The notes beneath the pieces are model-generated. The model saw nothing but the letters and a program-made list of their open reading frames with translations. It had not been told where the DNA came from and did not search any database. The translations under genes were made by a program, and so were the position numbers. Shown here piece after piece: positions 44,354 through 55,180 of a DNA stretch of 64,000 nucleotides (the stretch's first letter is position 1; each line of letters begins with the position of its first letter). Source of the DNA: Catenuloplanes atrovinosus. Lineage in GTDB: Bacteria > Actinomycetota > Actinomycetes > Mycobacteriales > Micromonosporaceae. The DNA lies in contig NZ_JAVDYB010000001.1 of the NCBI RefSeq assembly GCF_031458235.1, positions 496,001 through 560,000 on the forward strand, given 5' to 3'.

Positions 44354-46110
44354 CGCACCACCCGCCGGTGCCGGAGCAGGTCGTCCGGCGCCTTCAGCAC
44401 GCGCGAGCCGGGCCGCAGCGCGCGCAGCAGCGCGGGGGTGCCGGGCAGCACGGCCCGGCCGACGATCGTGACGGTCTCGTCCGCGCGCAGCGCCGCCACC
44501 GCGACGGCCGCCACCCGGTCGTCGACCACGCCGTCCGCGACCGCGAGCCGCACCCGGCCACGGACCCCGGCGAACGGGCCGCGCGGCGCGACGTGGAAGC
44601 CGAGCTGCGCCGCGACGAACTCGGGCGGCAGCGCGTCCAGCAGCACCCGGCCGCCGGCCAGCCGGTAGCGCGCGGGCGCGACCGCGAGCGTGCGGAACCC
44701 GCCGCCGCCACGCCACTCGCGCACCACCACGCGCCGCGACCGGGACGCGGCACCGAGCCGCCGGTGCAGCGTGCCGAGCGGGTCCGGACCGACGTCGTCC
44801 AGCAGCCCGCGCCCGGCGAGCGCGGCCACGGTACGCCGCGCGGCCGCCACCTCGGCCGGGGTGACGCCGTCCGGCAGCGGCTCGACCGGCGCGGCCACCT
44901 CCTCGCGGGTGACGCCGCCCGGGTCCGCGCCGTCGACCACCATCCGCAGCCGGGGACCCGTGAACGCGGCGATCGTGGCCGCGCTCCGCTCGATCGCGAT
45001 CCAGCGGCGGCCGAGCTTGTGCGCCACGGCCGCGGTGGTGCCGGAGCCGGCGAACGCGTCCACGACCAGGTCGCCGGGGGAGGTGGCGATCTCGATGATC
45101 CGGCGCAGCAGCGGCTCCGGCTTCGGGGTGGCGAACGGTTCCGCACCGGGGAAGAGGCGGCGCAGGTGGTCGCGCTTGGCGTCCTGGTTGGTGCCGACCT
45201 CGTCGGCCGGCCACCAGGTGCGCGGGACCAGGCCCGGCTGCACCTCGTGCCGGTACCGCTTGATCACCGGGAGGCTGTCGCCGGTGCGGCCGAACCAGAC
45301 GCGGCCCTCCGCGCGCGCCAGGTCGAGCGTGGCCGGGCTGAACCGCCAGTACGACCCGGCCGGCGGGCGGACCACGCGGCCGGACGGCAGCTCGACCGCG
45401 AACCGGTTGCGCTCGCCGCCGCTCTTGGCGGTGCCGTTGTCGCCCTGCAGCCAGGGGCCGCGCGGGTCGCCGTCCGGGTTGCGGTAGCGGCCGTCGACCG
45501 ACGCGGTGCGCGGCAACAGGTTCCGCACGGTGCGCCAGCCCGGCCCGGACGGCGCGTAGACGTGGATGTAGTCGTGGGCGGAGGAGAGGTCGGTGTCGTT
45601 GCGCCGGCCGCGGTCCTTCTCCCACACCACGGTGCCGACGAATCCGGAGCGGCCGAAGATCTCGTCCAGCAGCACCTTGCAGTACGCGCTCTCGGCGTCG
45701 TCCAGATGCACCCAGAGCGAGCCGTCCGGTGCCAGCAGATCGCGGGCCAGCAGCAGCCGCTCGCGCATCATGGACAGCCAGATGGAATGGTCGAGGCCGT
45801 CGTCGTACTGCGCGAAGGTCTGGCCGGTGTTGAACGGCGGGTCGAGGTAGACGAGTTTCGCCGCGCCCCGGCACGCCGCGGCCCACTCCGGAACGCGGGT
45901 CAGCGCGCGCAGCGCGTCCCGGCAGTCGCCCTGGATGAGCAGATTGTCGCGCGGCCCGCCGGTGACCTCGCCGACCCGCCCGGTCTCGGTCAGCAGCCGC
46001 ACCTCGGCCAGGCGCGGATCGTCCGCATCCGCCCAGGAATAGCCGCCATTTCCATCGCACAGCAGAGCGCGGTCCCGATGGACCCAGGAAAGGTGCAGGC
46101 GACCGCTCAC
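44350..46110 (-). CDS. mod: Type III-like DNA methyltransferase (Mod)
   Basis: 586 aa site-specific DNA adenine methyltransferase. Motif IV DPPFNTG (~88-94) precedes motif I DAFAGSGTT (~350), the order of the beta class to which Type III Mod proteins belong. YLDPPFNTGQTFAQYDDGLDHSIWLSMM and LLAPDGSLWVHLDDAE are conserved. The central part probably includes the target-recognition domain and the C-terminus is Arg/Val-rich. GTG 46110 lies about 9 nt after TAGGGT. Coupled to res. Base composition is like the chromosome, so the pair has probably been resident a long time. Confidence 0.9.
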   Translation of the reverse strand: MSGRLHLSWVHRDRALLCDGNGGYSWADADDPRLAEVRLLTETGRVGEVTGGPRDNLLIQGDCRDALRALTRVPEWAAACRGAAKLVYLDPPFNTGQTFAQYDDGLDHSIWLSMMRERLLLARDLLAPDGSLWVHLDDAESAYCKVLLDEIFGRSGFVGTVVWEKDRGRRNDTDLSSAHDYIHVYAPSGPGWRTVRNLLPRTASVDGRYRNPDGDPRGPWLQGDNGTAKSGGERNRFAVELPSGRVVRPPAGSYWRFSPATLDLARAEGRVWFGRTGDSLPVIKRYRHEVQPGLVPRTWWPADEVGTNQDAKRDHLRRLFPGAEPFATPKPEPLLRRIIEIATSPGDLVVDAFAGSGTTAAVAHKLGRRWIAIERSAATIAAFTGPRLRMVVDGADPGGVTREEVAAPVEPLPDGVTPAEVAAARRTVAALAGRGLLDDVGPDPLGTLHRRLGAASRSRRVVVREWRGGGGFRTLAVAPARYRLAGGRVLLDALPPEFVAAQLGFHVAPRGPFAGVRGRVRLAVADGVVDDRVAAVAVAALRADETVTIVGRAVLPGTPALLRALRPGSRVLKAPDDLLRHRRVVR

Positions 46111-46222
46111 AAATTGATTACCCTAGCCGTACCGGCCGCAGGTTTTTGCCCGGAAACGCGCAATCGCGCGTCACCTGAAAGCCGAGTCGGATTTCCGTCG
46201 GATGCGGGTAAAGGCGTTGACC

Positions 46223-47632
<1,410 letters not shown>

Positions 47633-47661
47633 GGCGCCGCGGGCCGGGACGGCGGCGGGGA

Positions 47662-47886
47662 TCAGGGGGCGCGGCGGATCGCGGCGATCCGGGCCAGCAC
47701 CTCGCGCTCCTTGATCTCGCGGCCGTCCTCGGCGAGTTGGACGCCGCGCAGCTGGATCCAGTCGCGGCGGGTGCCGTTGCCGATCGCGGTTATCCGCAGC
47801 GTGAGCGTGCCCAGGCCGTAGCAGTAGTCGGGCTCCGGGATCGAGACGGTGTCGCCGATGCGCAGTGGTGCCGATGGGCCGGTCAC
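47662..47886 (-). CDS. Small conserved hypothetical protein
   Basis: 74 aa from GTG 47886, with AAGGAG 9 nt upstream. Predicted beta-rich: RIGDTVSIPEPDYCYGLGTLTLRITAIG then WIQLRGVQLAEDGREIKEREVLARI, resembling a small SH3-like barrel. No signal peptide. No family recognised. It lies 121 bp downstream of the methyltransferase gene on the same strand. Confidence 0.7.
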   Translation of the reverse strand: MTGPSAPLRIGDTVSIPEPDYCYGLGTLTLRITAIGNGTRRDWIQLRGVQLAEDGREIKEREVLARIAAIRRAP

Positions 47887-48007
47887 GGCAGCCAGCTCCT
47901 TCGAGGTACGGGGGAACCGCCGCGCGGGCGCGGCAGGCTGTCGGCGGGACGTGTGGATACAGCGCCAACGAGCCAGCCCGGCCCCGAGTGATCGGAGCAG
48001 GTGACAC

Positions 48008-48664
48008 CTAATCGGGGGTCGATGGACGCAGCACGGTGGCGTGCTTGGTGTCCGCGTTCTCCAGCGCGCCGACCATCGGCACGTCGTACCCGGCGACCAC
48101 GGTGAGCCGGTCGTGCGGCAGGTACGCCCGCCCCGGGTCCCCGGCCAGCACGTCCGTGCCGCGCGCGGCGGCCCGCTCCAGGAACGCCAGCATGCGCGTG
48201 GACATCTCTCGGCTGTAGAAGACGTCGCCGGCGAGGAGCACGTCCACGTCCGGGCTCAGCGGAGAGGCCAGCAGATCCTCGCCGTTCGGCGCCACCGTTC
48301 CATGTACCGCGTTCGCCCGTGCGTTGAGCCCGATCGCGGCCACCGCGTACGGGTCGATGTCGTTGGCGATCACATGGCGCGCGCCGGCCAGCGCGGCCGC
48401 GATCGCCACCAGCCCGGACCCGGACGCCAGGTCCAGGACGACCTTGCCGCGGACCAGCTCGGGGGTGTCCAGCACGTACCGCGCCACCGCCTGGCCGCCG
48501 GCCCACGCGAACGCCCAGAACGGCGGCGGCTGGGACTCGCCGGTGTGCGACTCCGTGTCCTCCCACAGCCCGATCGCGTCCTGCGCCAGGTGCAGGCGCA
48601 CCTCGGGGACGAACGGGACGGGCGCCGGCCGGGTGTGCGCCAGCACGAACTCGGTCGTGGACAC
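48008..48664 (-). CDS. Class I methyltransferase (EtfB/PrmA-like)
   Basis: 218 aa. Motif I VVLDLASGSGLVAIAAALAGA (~80-100) and IANDIDPYAVAAIGLNARAN match the lysine methyltransferase 16/PrmA-like group; LLAGDVFYSREMSTRML carries the post-III segment. The N-terminal RLHLAQDAIGLWEDTE...PPFWAFAWAGGQAVARYVLD is conserved in actinobacterial members. GTG 48664 is the best start, though AGGAGG is 10 nt away. The target may be a protein lysine; not certain. Confidence 0.82.
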   Translation of the reverse strand: MSTTEFVLAHTRPAPVPFVPEVRLHLAQDAIGLWEDTESHTGESQPPPFWAFAWAGGQAVARYVLDTPELVRGKVVLDLASGSGLVAIAAALAGARHVIANDIDPYAVAAIGLNARANAVHGTVAPNGEDLLASPLSPDVDVLLAGDVFYSREMSTRMLAFLERAAARGTDVLAGDPGRAYLPHDRLTVVAGYDVPMVGALENADTKHATVLRPSTPD

Positions 48665-48751
48665 GCGCGTGGATCCTCCTCGCCGAGCGCGGGAACCGAG
48701 CGGGCTCCCGATGAACCGGGTAGGAAGAAGGAAACCACGCGGGAGGTGGGC

Positions 48752-49912
48752 ATGACGCAGCGGGCGGGAATCAGCCTCGGGCTGGCACTGACGGTGGCGC
48801 TGGCGGCGGGCTGCGGCGGGGACGAGGAACCCCCGGCGCCGGCCGCCACGTCCGGCCCACCGGCGGTGACGTCCGCGCCGGCACCGGCGGCGTCCTCCGC
48901 GTCGCCGCGCCCGGCCGGGCCGCCCGACCTGGGCGCGGACCCGCAGGCCGTGGCGACCGGGCTGGAGGTGCCGTGGGGCCTGGCGTTCCTGCCGGACGGC
49001 TCCGCGTTCGTGGCGGAGCGGGAGAGCGCCAGGATCAGGCTCGTGCCGGCCGGCGGCGGCGAGGCGACCGAGATCTACGAGGTCCCCGGCGTGGAGCCGG
49101 GCGGCGAGGGCGGCCTGCTCGGGCTCGCGGTCGGCCCGGACTTCGCCACCGACCGCTGGCTGTACGCGTACTTCACGGCCGCGGACGACAACCGGATCGT
49201 GCGGGTGAGGGTGAACGCGGACAACCGGGGCGTCGACGGTGACCCGGAGGAGGTGTTCACCGGCATCGCCAAGGCGAACATCCACAACGGCGGCCGGATC
49301 GCGTTCGGCCCGGACGGCATGCTCTACGCCGGCACCGGCGACGCGAACGTGAAGCCGCGCTCCCAGGACCCGCGCAGCCCGAACGGCAAGATCCTGCGGC
49401 TGACGCCGGACGGCGACGCCGCGCCCGGCAACCCGACCGAGGGCTCGCCGGTCTACTCGCTCGGCCACCGCAACGTGCAGGGCCTGGCCTGGGACGCGGA
49501 CGGCAAGCTGTGGGCCACCGAGTTCGGCCAGAACCGGCTGGACGAGGTCAACCAGATCGAGCCGGGCCGCAACTACGGCTGGCCGGACGTGGAGGGCGAG
49601 GCGGACACGGCCGGCGGGAAGTACACGAATCCGAAGGTCACCTGGGGCACCTCGGAGGCGTCGCCGTCCGGGATGGCGATCGCCGGCGACACCATCTTCG
49701 TGGCCGCGCTGCGCGGCGAGCGGCTGTGGACCATCCCGCTGAACGGCCAGGACACCGGCGAGCCGCGCGCGGAGTTCAGCGGCGAGTACGGCCGGATCCG
49801 CACGGTCGAGGTGGCACCGGACGGCGCGCTCTGGATGAGCACGTCCAACACGGACGGCCGCGGCGACCCCCGCGATGACGACGACCGCATCCTGCGCTTC
49901 CCGGCCTCCTGA
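48752..49912 (+). CDS. PQQ-type sugar dehydrogenase lipoprotein
   Basis: 386 aa. Lipoprotein signal with lipobox LAAGC (Cys ~21), Pro/Ala linker, then a six-bladed beta-propeller of the GSDH/aldose sugar dehydrogenase family: VPWGLAFLPDGSAFVAER, GEGGLLGLAVGPDF, NIHNGGRIAFGPDGMLYAGTGD (the His expected to act as base), SLGHRNVQGLAWD and NYGWPDVEG. Oxidises aldoses on the outer membrane face using PQQ; PQQ supply genes are not in the window. GGGAGGTGGG precedes ATG 48752. Confidence 0.9.
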   Translation: MTQRAGISLGLALTVALAAGCGGDEEPPAPAATSGPPAVTSAPAPAASSASPRPAGPPDLGADPQAVATGLEVPWGLAFLPDGSAFVAERESARIRLVPAGGGEATEIYEVPGVEPGGEGGLLGLAVGPDFATDRWLYAYFTAADDNRIVRVRVNADNRGVDGDPEEVFTGIAKANIHNGGRIAFGPDGMLYAGTGDANVKPRSQDPRSPNGKILRLTPDGDAAPGNPTEGSPVYSLGHRNVQGLAWDADGKLWATEFGQNRLDEVNQIEPGRNYGWPDVEGEADTAGGKYTNPKVTWGTSEASPSGMAIAGDTIFVAALRGERLWTIPLNGQDTGEPRAEFSGEYGRIRTVEVAPDGALWMSTSNTDGRGDPRDDDDRILRFPAS

Positions 49913-49917
49913 GAAAG

Positions 49918-49950
49918 GCGTCGCGGGGGTACGCCGTACCCCCGCGACGC
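49918..49950. terminator. Bidirectional hairpin terminator
   Basis: A perfect 15-bp stem GCGTCGCGGGGGTAC (49918-49932) with GTACCCCCGCGACGC (49936-49950) and a 3-nt loop, between convergent genes. Confidence 0.75.
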
Positions 49951-49956
49951 GCCCGG

Positions 49957-51063
49957 TCAGCGGCAGAACGCGGTGTCCACCGCGTCGATCACGTGCTGGT
50001 GCTGCTCCACCCGGTCCGGCGTGCTGGTCAGCGCGATCGCCACCGCGCGGCCGTCCTCGGTGGCGCCGCCGCGCGTCTCGAAGCCGGGGATGTCGCCGCC
50101 GTGTCCCCAGTAGAGGCCGCCGCAGCTCAGCGGCGTGCTCGCCAGGCCGAGACCGTATCGGGCGCCGGGCCACATCCCCTCGGACGCGTCGACCGTGCGG
50201 CGCATCTCGGCGAGTTCGGCCGGGCGCAGCAGCCGGCCGCCGAGCAGCGCGCGGAAGAACGCGTTCAGGTCACTGGGCGTGGCGATCATCTGGCCGGCCG
50301 CCCAGCCCCACGACGGGTCCTGCTCGGTGACGTCGACGCGGTCCGCGCCGAGGTAGCCGCGCGGATGCGGCGTGCGGATCGCCTCGTCGCCGACGCCGGG
50401 GAAGTACGTCTCGCGCAGCCCGGCCCGATCGATCACCCGCTCGGTGATCTGCTCGGCCAGCGGCCGGCCGGTGACCCGCTGGACGAGCAGGCCCAGCACC
50501 ACGTACCCGGTGTTGCTGTACCTCCAGCCGGCGCCGGGCGCGAAGTCCGGCGCGTGCGCGAACGCGATGTCCAGCAGCTCGCGCGGCTCCCGGTAGCGGT
50601 GCCGGCCCTCGGTGAACTCCTCGTCCCCCAGGTGATCGGTGTAGTTGGCCAGCCCGCTGGTGTGCTGCAACAGCTGCCGGACCGTGATGTGCTCGCCGTC
50701 CGGCACCAGGCCCGGCAGGTAGGTCTCGACCGGCCGGTCCAGCCCGACCCGGCCCTCGCCGACCAGCTGGAGCACCACCACGGCGGTGAACGTCTTGGTG
50801 TTGCTGCCGATCCGGACGTATCCGTCGGCCGGCGGGCGCTTGCCGGTGCGCAGGTCGCCGACGCCCGCCGTGAGGTCGCGGGTACGGCCGGCGCGGTCCC
50901 GGACCGCGGCCAGCGCGCCGGGGAAGCCGTCCGTGCGCACCAGCGCGTCCAGCGCCCGCTGCGCCTCGCCGCCGGTCCGGGCCGACGCCGGCGCGGGCGC
51001 CGTGATCAGGGTGAGGCCGGTGAGCAGCGCCAGCGCGGCGGCGGTGCGTCTGAGGTTCGTCAT
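49957..51063 (-). CDS. Secreted serine hydrolase (class C beta-lactamase / DD-peptidase family)
   Basis: 368 aa. Signal peptide about 1-28 (APAPASA). Catalytic motifs in order: SxxK in IGSNTKTFTA (~88), YSN in WRYSNTGYVV (~186) and HxG in YWGHGGD (~328). The best match is the D-alanyl-D-alanine carboxypeptidase/esterase branch rather than true AmpC. It acts outside the membrane, possibly on cell-wall peptides or esters. ATG 51063 is the start that provides the signal peptide. Confidence 0.88.
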   Translation of the reverse strand: MTNLRRTAAALALLTGLTLITAPAPASARTGGEAQRALDALVRTDGFPGALAAVRDRAGRTRDLTAGVGDLRTGKRPPADGYVRIGSNTKTFTAVVVLQLVGEGRVGLDRPVETYLPGLVPDGEHITVRQLLQHTSGLANYTDHLGDEEFTEGRHRYREPRELLDIAFAHAPDFAPGAGWRYSNTGYVVLGLLVQRVTGRPLAEQITERVIDRAGLRETYFPGVGDEAIRTPHPRGYLGADRVDVTEQDPSWGWAAGQMIATPSDLNAFFRALLGGRLLRPAELAEMRRTVDASEGMWPGARYGLGLASTPLSCGGLYWGHGGDIPGFETRGGATEDGRAVAIALTSTPDRVEQHQHVIDAVDTAFCR

Positions 51064-51195
51064 GGCATCAGCCTCGCCGGGCCGGCGCGCGAAGACGATG
51101 GGCGTGGCCCCCGTTCCCGGGGTAGGGGTGGCCCTACCCACGGGTCTCGATCTCCGGGTAAGGTCGCCGCGACCGCGATGCCGAGGGAGGCCACC

Positions 51196-51978
51196 GTGCG
51201 GGCACCGGAGGGTGTGGACCTGGAGCGGCCCAACGCGGCCCGGGTGTACGACTACTACCTGGGCGGCGCGCACAACTGGGCGGCCGACCGGCGGATGGGC
51301 GACGAGGCGATGGCGGCCTGGCCCGAGCTGCCGATGATCATGCGGGCCAACCGGGCGTTCCTGCGCCGCGCCGTGCGCTTCCTGGTCGGTGCGGGCATCC
51401 GGCAGTTCCTGGACCTGGGCTCCGGCATCCCGACCGCGGGCAACGTGCACGAGGTGGCCGGCCCGTCCTGCCGGGTCGCCTATGTGGACGTGGACCCGGT
51501 CGCGGTGGCGCACGGCCGGGAGCTGCTGCGCGACGTGCCGGGCGCGGTCGCGGTGCGCGCCGACCTGCGCGAGCCGGAGACCGTGCTGTCCCATCCGGAC
51601 GTGCTCTCGGTGATCGACCTGTCCCAGCCGGTGGCCGTGCTGATGATCGCGGTGCTGCACTTCGTGCCGGAGGCCGACGACCCGGCCCGGATCGTCGCCG
51701 CCTACCGAGACGCCTCCGCGCCCGGCAGCTACCTGGCGCTCTGCCACGCCACCCAGGGCGAGCGCGGCGAGCGGGCCGCCGGGCACCGCGCGCTCTACGA
51801 CCGGACCGCCACGCCGATGACCATGCGGTCCCGGGAGCGGGTCGCGGAGCTGCTGGACGGGTACGACCTGGTCGAGCCCGGGCTGGTCTGGATGGCGTCG
51901 TGGCGGCCGGACGAGGGCGAGCCGGCCCGGCCCGAGGTCTTCCCCGGTCTCGCGGCCGTGGGCCGGATCGCGGGCTGA
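51196..51978 (+). CDS. PF04672-family SAM-dependent methyltransferase
   Basis: 260 aa, paralogue of the gene at 30989-31801. Signatures: NAARVYDYYLGGAHNWAADR, FLDLGSGIPTAGNVHEVA (motif I), YVDVDPVAVAHGRELL and AVLHFVPE. GTG 51196 has GGGAGG 5 nt upstream; ATG 51178 is in frame but leaves the ribosome site inside the gene. Substrate unknown. Confidence 0.88.
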   Translation: MRAPEGVDLERPNAARVYDYYLGGAHNWAADRRMGDEAMAAWPELPMIMRANRAFLRRAVRFLVGAGIRQFLDLGSGIPTAGNVHEVAGPSCRVAYVDVDPVAVAHGRELLRDVPGAVAVRADLREPETVLSHPDVLSVIDLSQPVAVLMIAVLHFVPEADDPARIVAAYRDASAPGSYLALCHATQGERGERAAGHRALYDRTATPMTMRSRERVAELLDGYDLVEPGLVWMASWRPDEGEPARPEVFPGLAAVGRIAG

Positions 51979-52026
51979 CGGCACGCCGCGATGGCGCGCC
52001 GGCCGGTCCGGGGTGAGGATGGGGAC

Positions 52027-52809
52027 ATGACGGTTCCCACGGCCTCCCTTCCGCTGCCGGACGGCTCCACCGCCGCGATGCCGATGATCGGCTTCGGCAC
52101 CTGGCGGATGCGGGGTCAGCAGGCGTACGAGGCGACCCGCGCCGCGCTCGAGGTCGGCTACCGGCACATCGACACCGCCACCATGTACGGCAACGAGGCC
52201 GAGGTCGGCCGCGCGCTGCGGGACAGCGGCGTCGCGCGCGAGGACGTCTTCATCACCACGAAGCTGCTGTCCGAGGACGCCGGCCGGGAGAAGCGGGCGC
52301 TCGCCGACAGCCTGCGCAACCTGGGCGTGCAGCAGGTCGACCTGTGGCTGATCCACTGGCCGCCCGGCGGGATGGCCGCGCCCGAGGTGTGGCGCGAGCT
52401 GATCAGCGCGCAGGACACCGGGTTCGTGCGCGCGATCGGCGTCAGCAACTACTCGCCGGAGCAGATCGACGAGCTGGTCCGGGCCACCGGGCGGGCGCCG
52501 GTGGTGGACCAGATCCCGTGGAGCCCGGCCCGGCACGACGCGGCGCTGCTGGCCGACCTGCGCTCGCGGAACGTGGTGGTCGAGGGCTACAGCCCGATCA
52601 AGCGGACGCCGATGGACTCGCCGGTGCTGGCCGAGATCGCCGGCCGGCACGGCCGGACGCCCGCGCAGGTGGTGCTGCGCTGGCACCTCCAGCACGACAT
52701 CGTGATCATCCCGAAGTCGGCGCACGCGGACCGCATCGCGGAGAACTTCGACCTGTTCGGCTTCACGCTCACCGATGACGAGATGCGCGCGCTCGACTAC
52801 TGGAAGTGA
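52027..52809 (+). CDS. Aldo/keto reductase
   Basis: 260 aa NADPH-dependent reductase with the full AKR tetrad: Asp in YRHIDTATMYGNE, Tyr of the same segment, Lys in FITTKL (~78) and His in WLIHWPP (~112). The C-terminal IIPKSAHADRIAENFDLF is the NADP-binding signature. Family 5-like, slightly short. Substrate unknown. Its 3' end overlaps the convergent glycosyltransferase gene by 13 bp. Confidence 0.9.
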   Translation: MTVPTASLPLPDGSTAAMPMIGFGTWRMRGQQAYEATRAALEVGYRHIDTATMYGNEAEVGRALRDSGVAREDVFITTKLLSEDAGREKRALADSLRNLGVQQVDLWLIHWPPGGMAAPEVWRELISAQDTGFVRAIGVSNYSPEQIDELVRATGRAPVVDQIPWSPARHDAALLADLRSRNVVVEGYSPIKRTPMDSPVLAEIAGRHGRTPAQVVLRWHLQHDIVIIPKSAHADRIAENFDLFGFTLTDDEMRALDYWK

Positions 52810-54137
52810 TCCTCCGCCAGCCGGCGTCGCCGCTCGTCGCGCAGCCCGGCCAGGTACGCGCGCGGCCCGGACAGCAGGCCCTCCCGCGTCGCGCCGTGCA
52901 GCTCGGCCGGTGCGTCGCCGGGCACGGCCAGCGCGCGCAGCATGGCCCGGACCTGGCCGAGCAGCGGCACGATCAGCATCGGCTCGGCCATCACGATCGC
53001 GGTGCAGACCGCGGCCAGGCCGGTGCTGTGGCCGACCAGGTGCGCGCGCAGGCCGGCCAGGTCGCGCCGGTGCACGCGCCGGACCAGCACGGACGGCTCG
53101 TACGCGATGGTGCCGCCGTGCAGCCGCACCTGCGTGAACGCCAGCGTCTCCTCCGCGCGCCGGGCCGGCGTGCCCGCGCCGAGCGCCACGTCCCAGCCGC
53201 CGATCCGCTCGATCACGCCGGGCCGGAACACCATGTTCGTGCCGGAGCCGGCCGGCGGGACCGCGGCCAGCGGGTGCCGCAGCCGCTCGGTCGCCGGCCC
53301 GAACCGCTCCGGCGTGAAGGACGGCTCGCTCAGCCGCTGGCTCCACAGTTGCGCGTCCGTCTCCAGCTCCGCGGGGACGACCGCGCCGGTGATCACGTCC
53401 GCGTCCGGGTGCCGTGCGAGCGCCCGGGCGATCTCGGCCAGCCAGTGCACGTCCGGCACCGCGTCGTCGTCGATCCAGGCCAGCGTCTCGCCCGGCGCCG
53501 CGGCCACGGCCCGGTTCCGCGCGTGCGACCGGCCCGGCGGGTCCGCCCGCAGGTAGTCGACCCTGATCCGGCCCGGCGACGCGGCGGCCCGCGCGGCGTC
53601 CAGCACCACCTCGGCGGTCTCGCCCGTGTCCGGCGCGCTGTCCACGACCAGGATTCGGAAGCGCGGGTACTGCTGCGCGAGCAGCCCGTCCAGGCAGCGC
53701 GCGAGCTGGTCCGGCCGGCCGTGCGCGCAGACCACGACGGTCAGCTCCGGCGCGTCCGCCAGCACCGCGACCCGTTCGGACAGATACGGCGGTACGGCGT
53801 GCGGCACCGCGCCGTCGAGCGGCAGCGGGCCGGTGCCGTCGATGCCGGCCGCGGCCAGCCGGCTCCGGACCGCGTCGCCGAGCCGCGCGTCGATCGCGTC
53901 CGCGACCGCCTCCGGCGTCAGCCCACCGTCCGGCACCTCCAGCAGCAGCGCGCCGACCGGCTCGGTGAACGCGCGGACCAGCAGCCAGGCGTGCGCGACC
54001 CGGCGGCCGTCGGCGTCGATCGCCGGGATGTGCGGGAGCGGGTCGTACAGCTCGACGTCGCGGACCAGCGCGGGCCGGGTGAGCCGGACCGGGCGCAGGA
54101 TCTCGCGGATCGCGTGTTCCATGCCGGCCAGGCTCAT
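52797..54137 (-). CDS. Family 2 glycosyltransferase with N-terminal extension
   Basis: 446 aa. Residues about 1-125 are an extra domain of unknown role. About 126-330 is a GT-A fold: VVVCAHGRPDQLARCLDGLLAQ, the metal-binding DxD-like WIDDDAVPD (~210) and acceptor region GGWDVALGAGTPARRAEETLAF. The C-terminal part has hydrophobic segments (GLAAVCTAIVMAEPMLIVPLL) that may touch the membrane. ATG 54137 overlaps the stop of the upstream glycosyltransferase as ATGA, so both enzymes probably build the same glycan. Confidence 0.83.
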   Translation of the reverse strand: MSLAGMEHAIREILRPVRLTRPALVRDVELYDPLPHIPAIDADGRRVAHAWLLVRAFTEPVGALLLEVPDGGLTPEAVADAIDARLGDAVRSRLAAAGIDGTGPLPLDGAVPHAVPPYLSERVAVLADAPELTVVVCAHGRPDQLARCLDGLLAQQYPRFRILVVDSAPDTGETAEVVLDAARAAASPGRIRVDYLRADPPGRSHARNRAVAAAPGETLAWIDDDAVPDVHWLAEIARALARHPDADVITGAVVPAELETDAQLWSQRLSEPSFTPERFGPATERLRHPLAAVPPAGSGTNMVFRPGVIERIGGWDVALGAGTPARRAEETLAFTQVRLHGGTIAYEPSVLVRRVHRRDLAGLRAHLVGHSTGLAAVCTAIVMAEPMLIVPLLGQVRAMLRALAVPGDAPAELHGATREGLLSGPRAYLAGLRDERRRRLAEDHFQ

Positions 54138-55099
54138 CGCCGTACCCCCGCGGTGATCTTCGGGGCCGGCCGGGCCGGGACCGGCAGCGGCGTGGGCTGC
54201 CGCGTGGTCAGCTCCAGCAGGCCGCCGGCCGCGGCGGCGGTCGCGCCGGCGGCGACCGCACCGGCCCGGCGCAGCGCGCCGGAGCCGCCGCCGGTCATCG
54301 CCCGGCGCAGGTGCCGGGTCAGCGCGCCGGGCAGCGCCAGCCGCAGGTGGCCGCCGCCGGAGACGGCGACGAGCTGGCCCTCGCGGAAGCAGCGGCGCAG
54401 GAAGTGGCGGAACGTCATCCGGTCCGCGCCCACCGGGTGGTGGACGCGCGCGCCCGGCACGAACATCCAGGTGCCGCCCTGCTCGGCCATCCGCCGGCAC
54501 AGCTCGGCGTCGCGGGCCAGCACCCGGTCGGTGACCCGGCCGTAGGTCTCCCGGAAACCGCCGACGGCCAGGAACGACTCGCGGCGTACGGCCATGCCGG
54601 CGCACCAGACCTCCGGTGCGGGCGCGGTTTCGGCCGGCATCCGGGTGTGGCTGGCGCCGACCGTCCAGAGGAACTCGTCCGGGAACCACGCCGGGCGGCC
54701 GTCGCCGCTCCACGCGGGCAGGACCGCGCCGCCGGTGCCGACCACGGTCCGGTCCGCGAACGGCGCGAGCAGGCCGGCCAGCCAGCCGGCGTGGGCGCGG
54801 GCGTCGTCGTCGAGGAACGCGACCAGCGGCGTGATCGCGTGGAACGCGCCGGTGTTGCGGGTGCCGGCCACGCCGCGGCGGAACCGGTTCGCCAGCACGG
54901 TCACGCCGTCCAGCTCGTGCGCGGCCTTGTCGTACAGGCGCGCGTTGTGGTCGACCACCACCACGATCTCGGACGGCGCCGGGTCCTGCGCCTTGGCGGA
55001 CTCGACGGCGCGGACCAGCGAGGCCCAGCGGCGCTCGGTGTGGCACGGGATGACCACGGTGACCGGGGAGACGGCGTCAGAGTTCACCGAGGGTGACAT
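54134..55099 (-). CDS. Family 2 glycosyltransferase
   Basis: 321 aa GT-A glycosyltransferase: VTVVIPCHTERRWASLVRAV at the N-terminus, nucleotide-binding VVVDHN, GVAGTRNTGAFHA, metal-binding FLDDDARAHAGWL (~95) and ARDAELCRRMAEQGGTW. The C-terminus after about 265 is Ala/Gly-rich and hydrophobic. First gene of a two-gene operon with the longer paralogue; promoter at 55153-55180. Product unknown; an extracellular polysaccharide or a glycosylated small molecule is possible. Confidence 0.83.
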   Translation of the reverse strand: MSPSVNSDAVSPVTVVIPCHTERRWASLVRAVESAKAQDPAPSEIVVVVDHNARLYDKAAHELDGVTVLANRFRRGVAGTRNTGAFHAITPLVAFLDDDARAHAGWLAGLLAPFADRTVVGTGGAVLPAWSGDGRPAWFPDEFLWTVGASHTRMPAETAPAPEVWCAGMAVRRESFLAVGGFRETYGRVTDRVLARDAELCRRMAEQGGTWMFVPGARVHHPVGADRMTFRHFLRRCFREGQLVAVSGGGHLRLALPGALTRHLRRAMTGGGSGALRRAGAVAAGATAAAAGGLLELTTRQPTPLPVPARPAPKITAGVRR

Positions 55100-55152
55100 G
55101 CGGGTCCCTTCAGCTTGCGGCGGCGCCGGTGGGGGAGTGGCGCGCGGTTAGA

Positions 55153-55180
55153 AACCTAGCCGCCGATCACGAAGAGTCAA
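55153..55180 (-). promoter_or_regulatory. Promoter of the glycosyltransferase operon
   Basis: TTGACT (55180-55175), a 16-nt spacer and TAGGTT (55158-55153) on the minus strand, about 54 nt before ATG 55099; GAAGGGA provides the ribosome-binding site. Confidence 0.55.
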
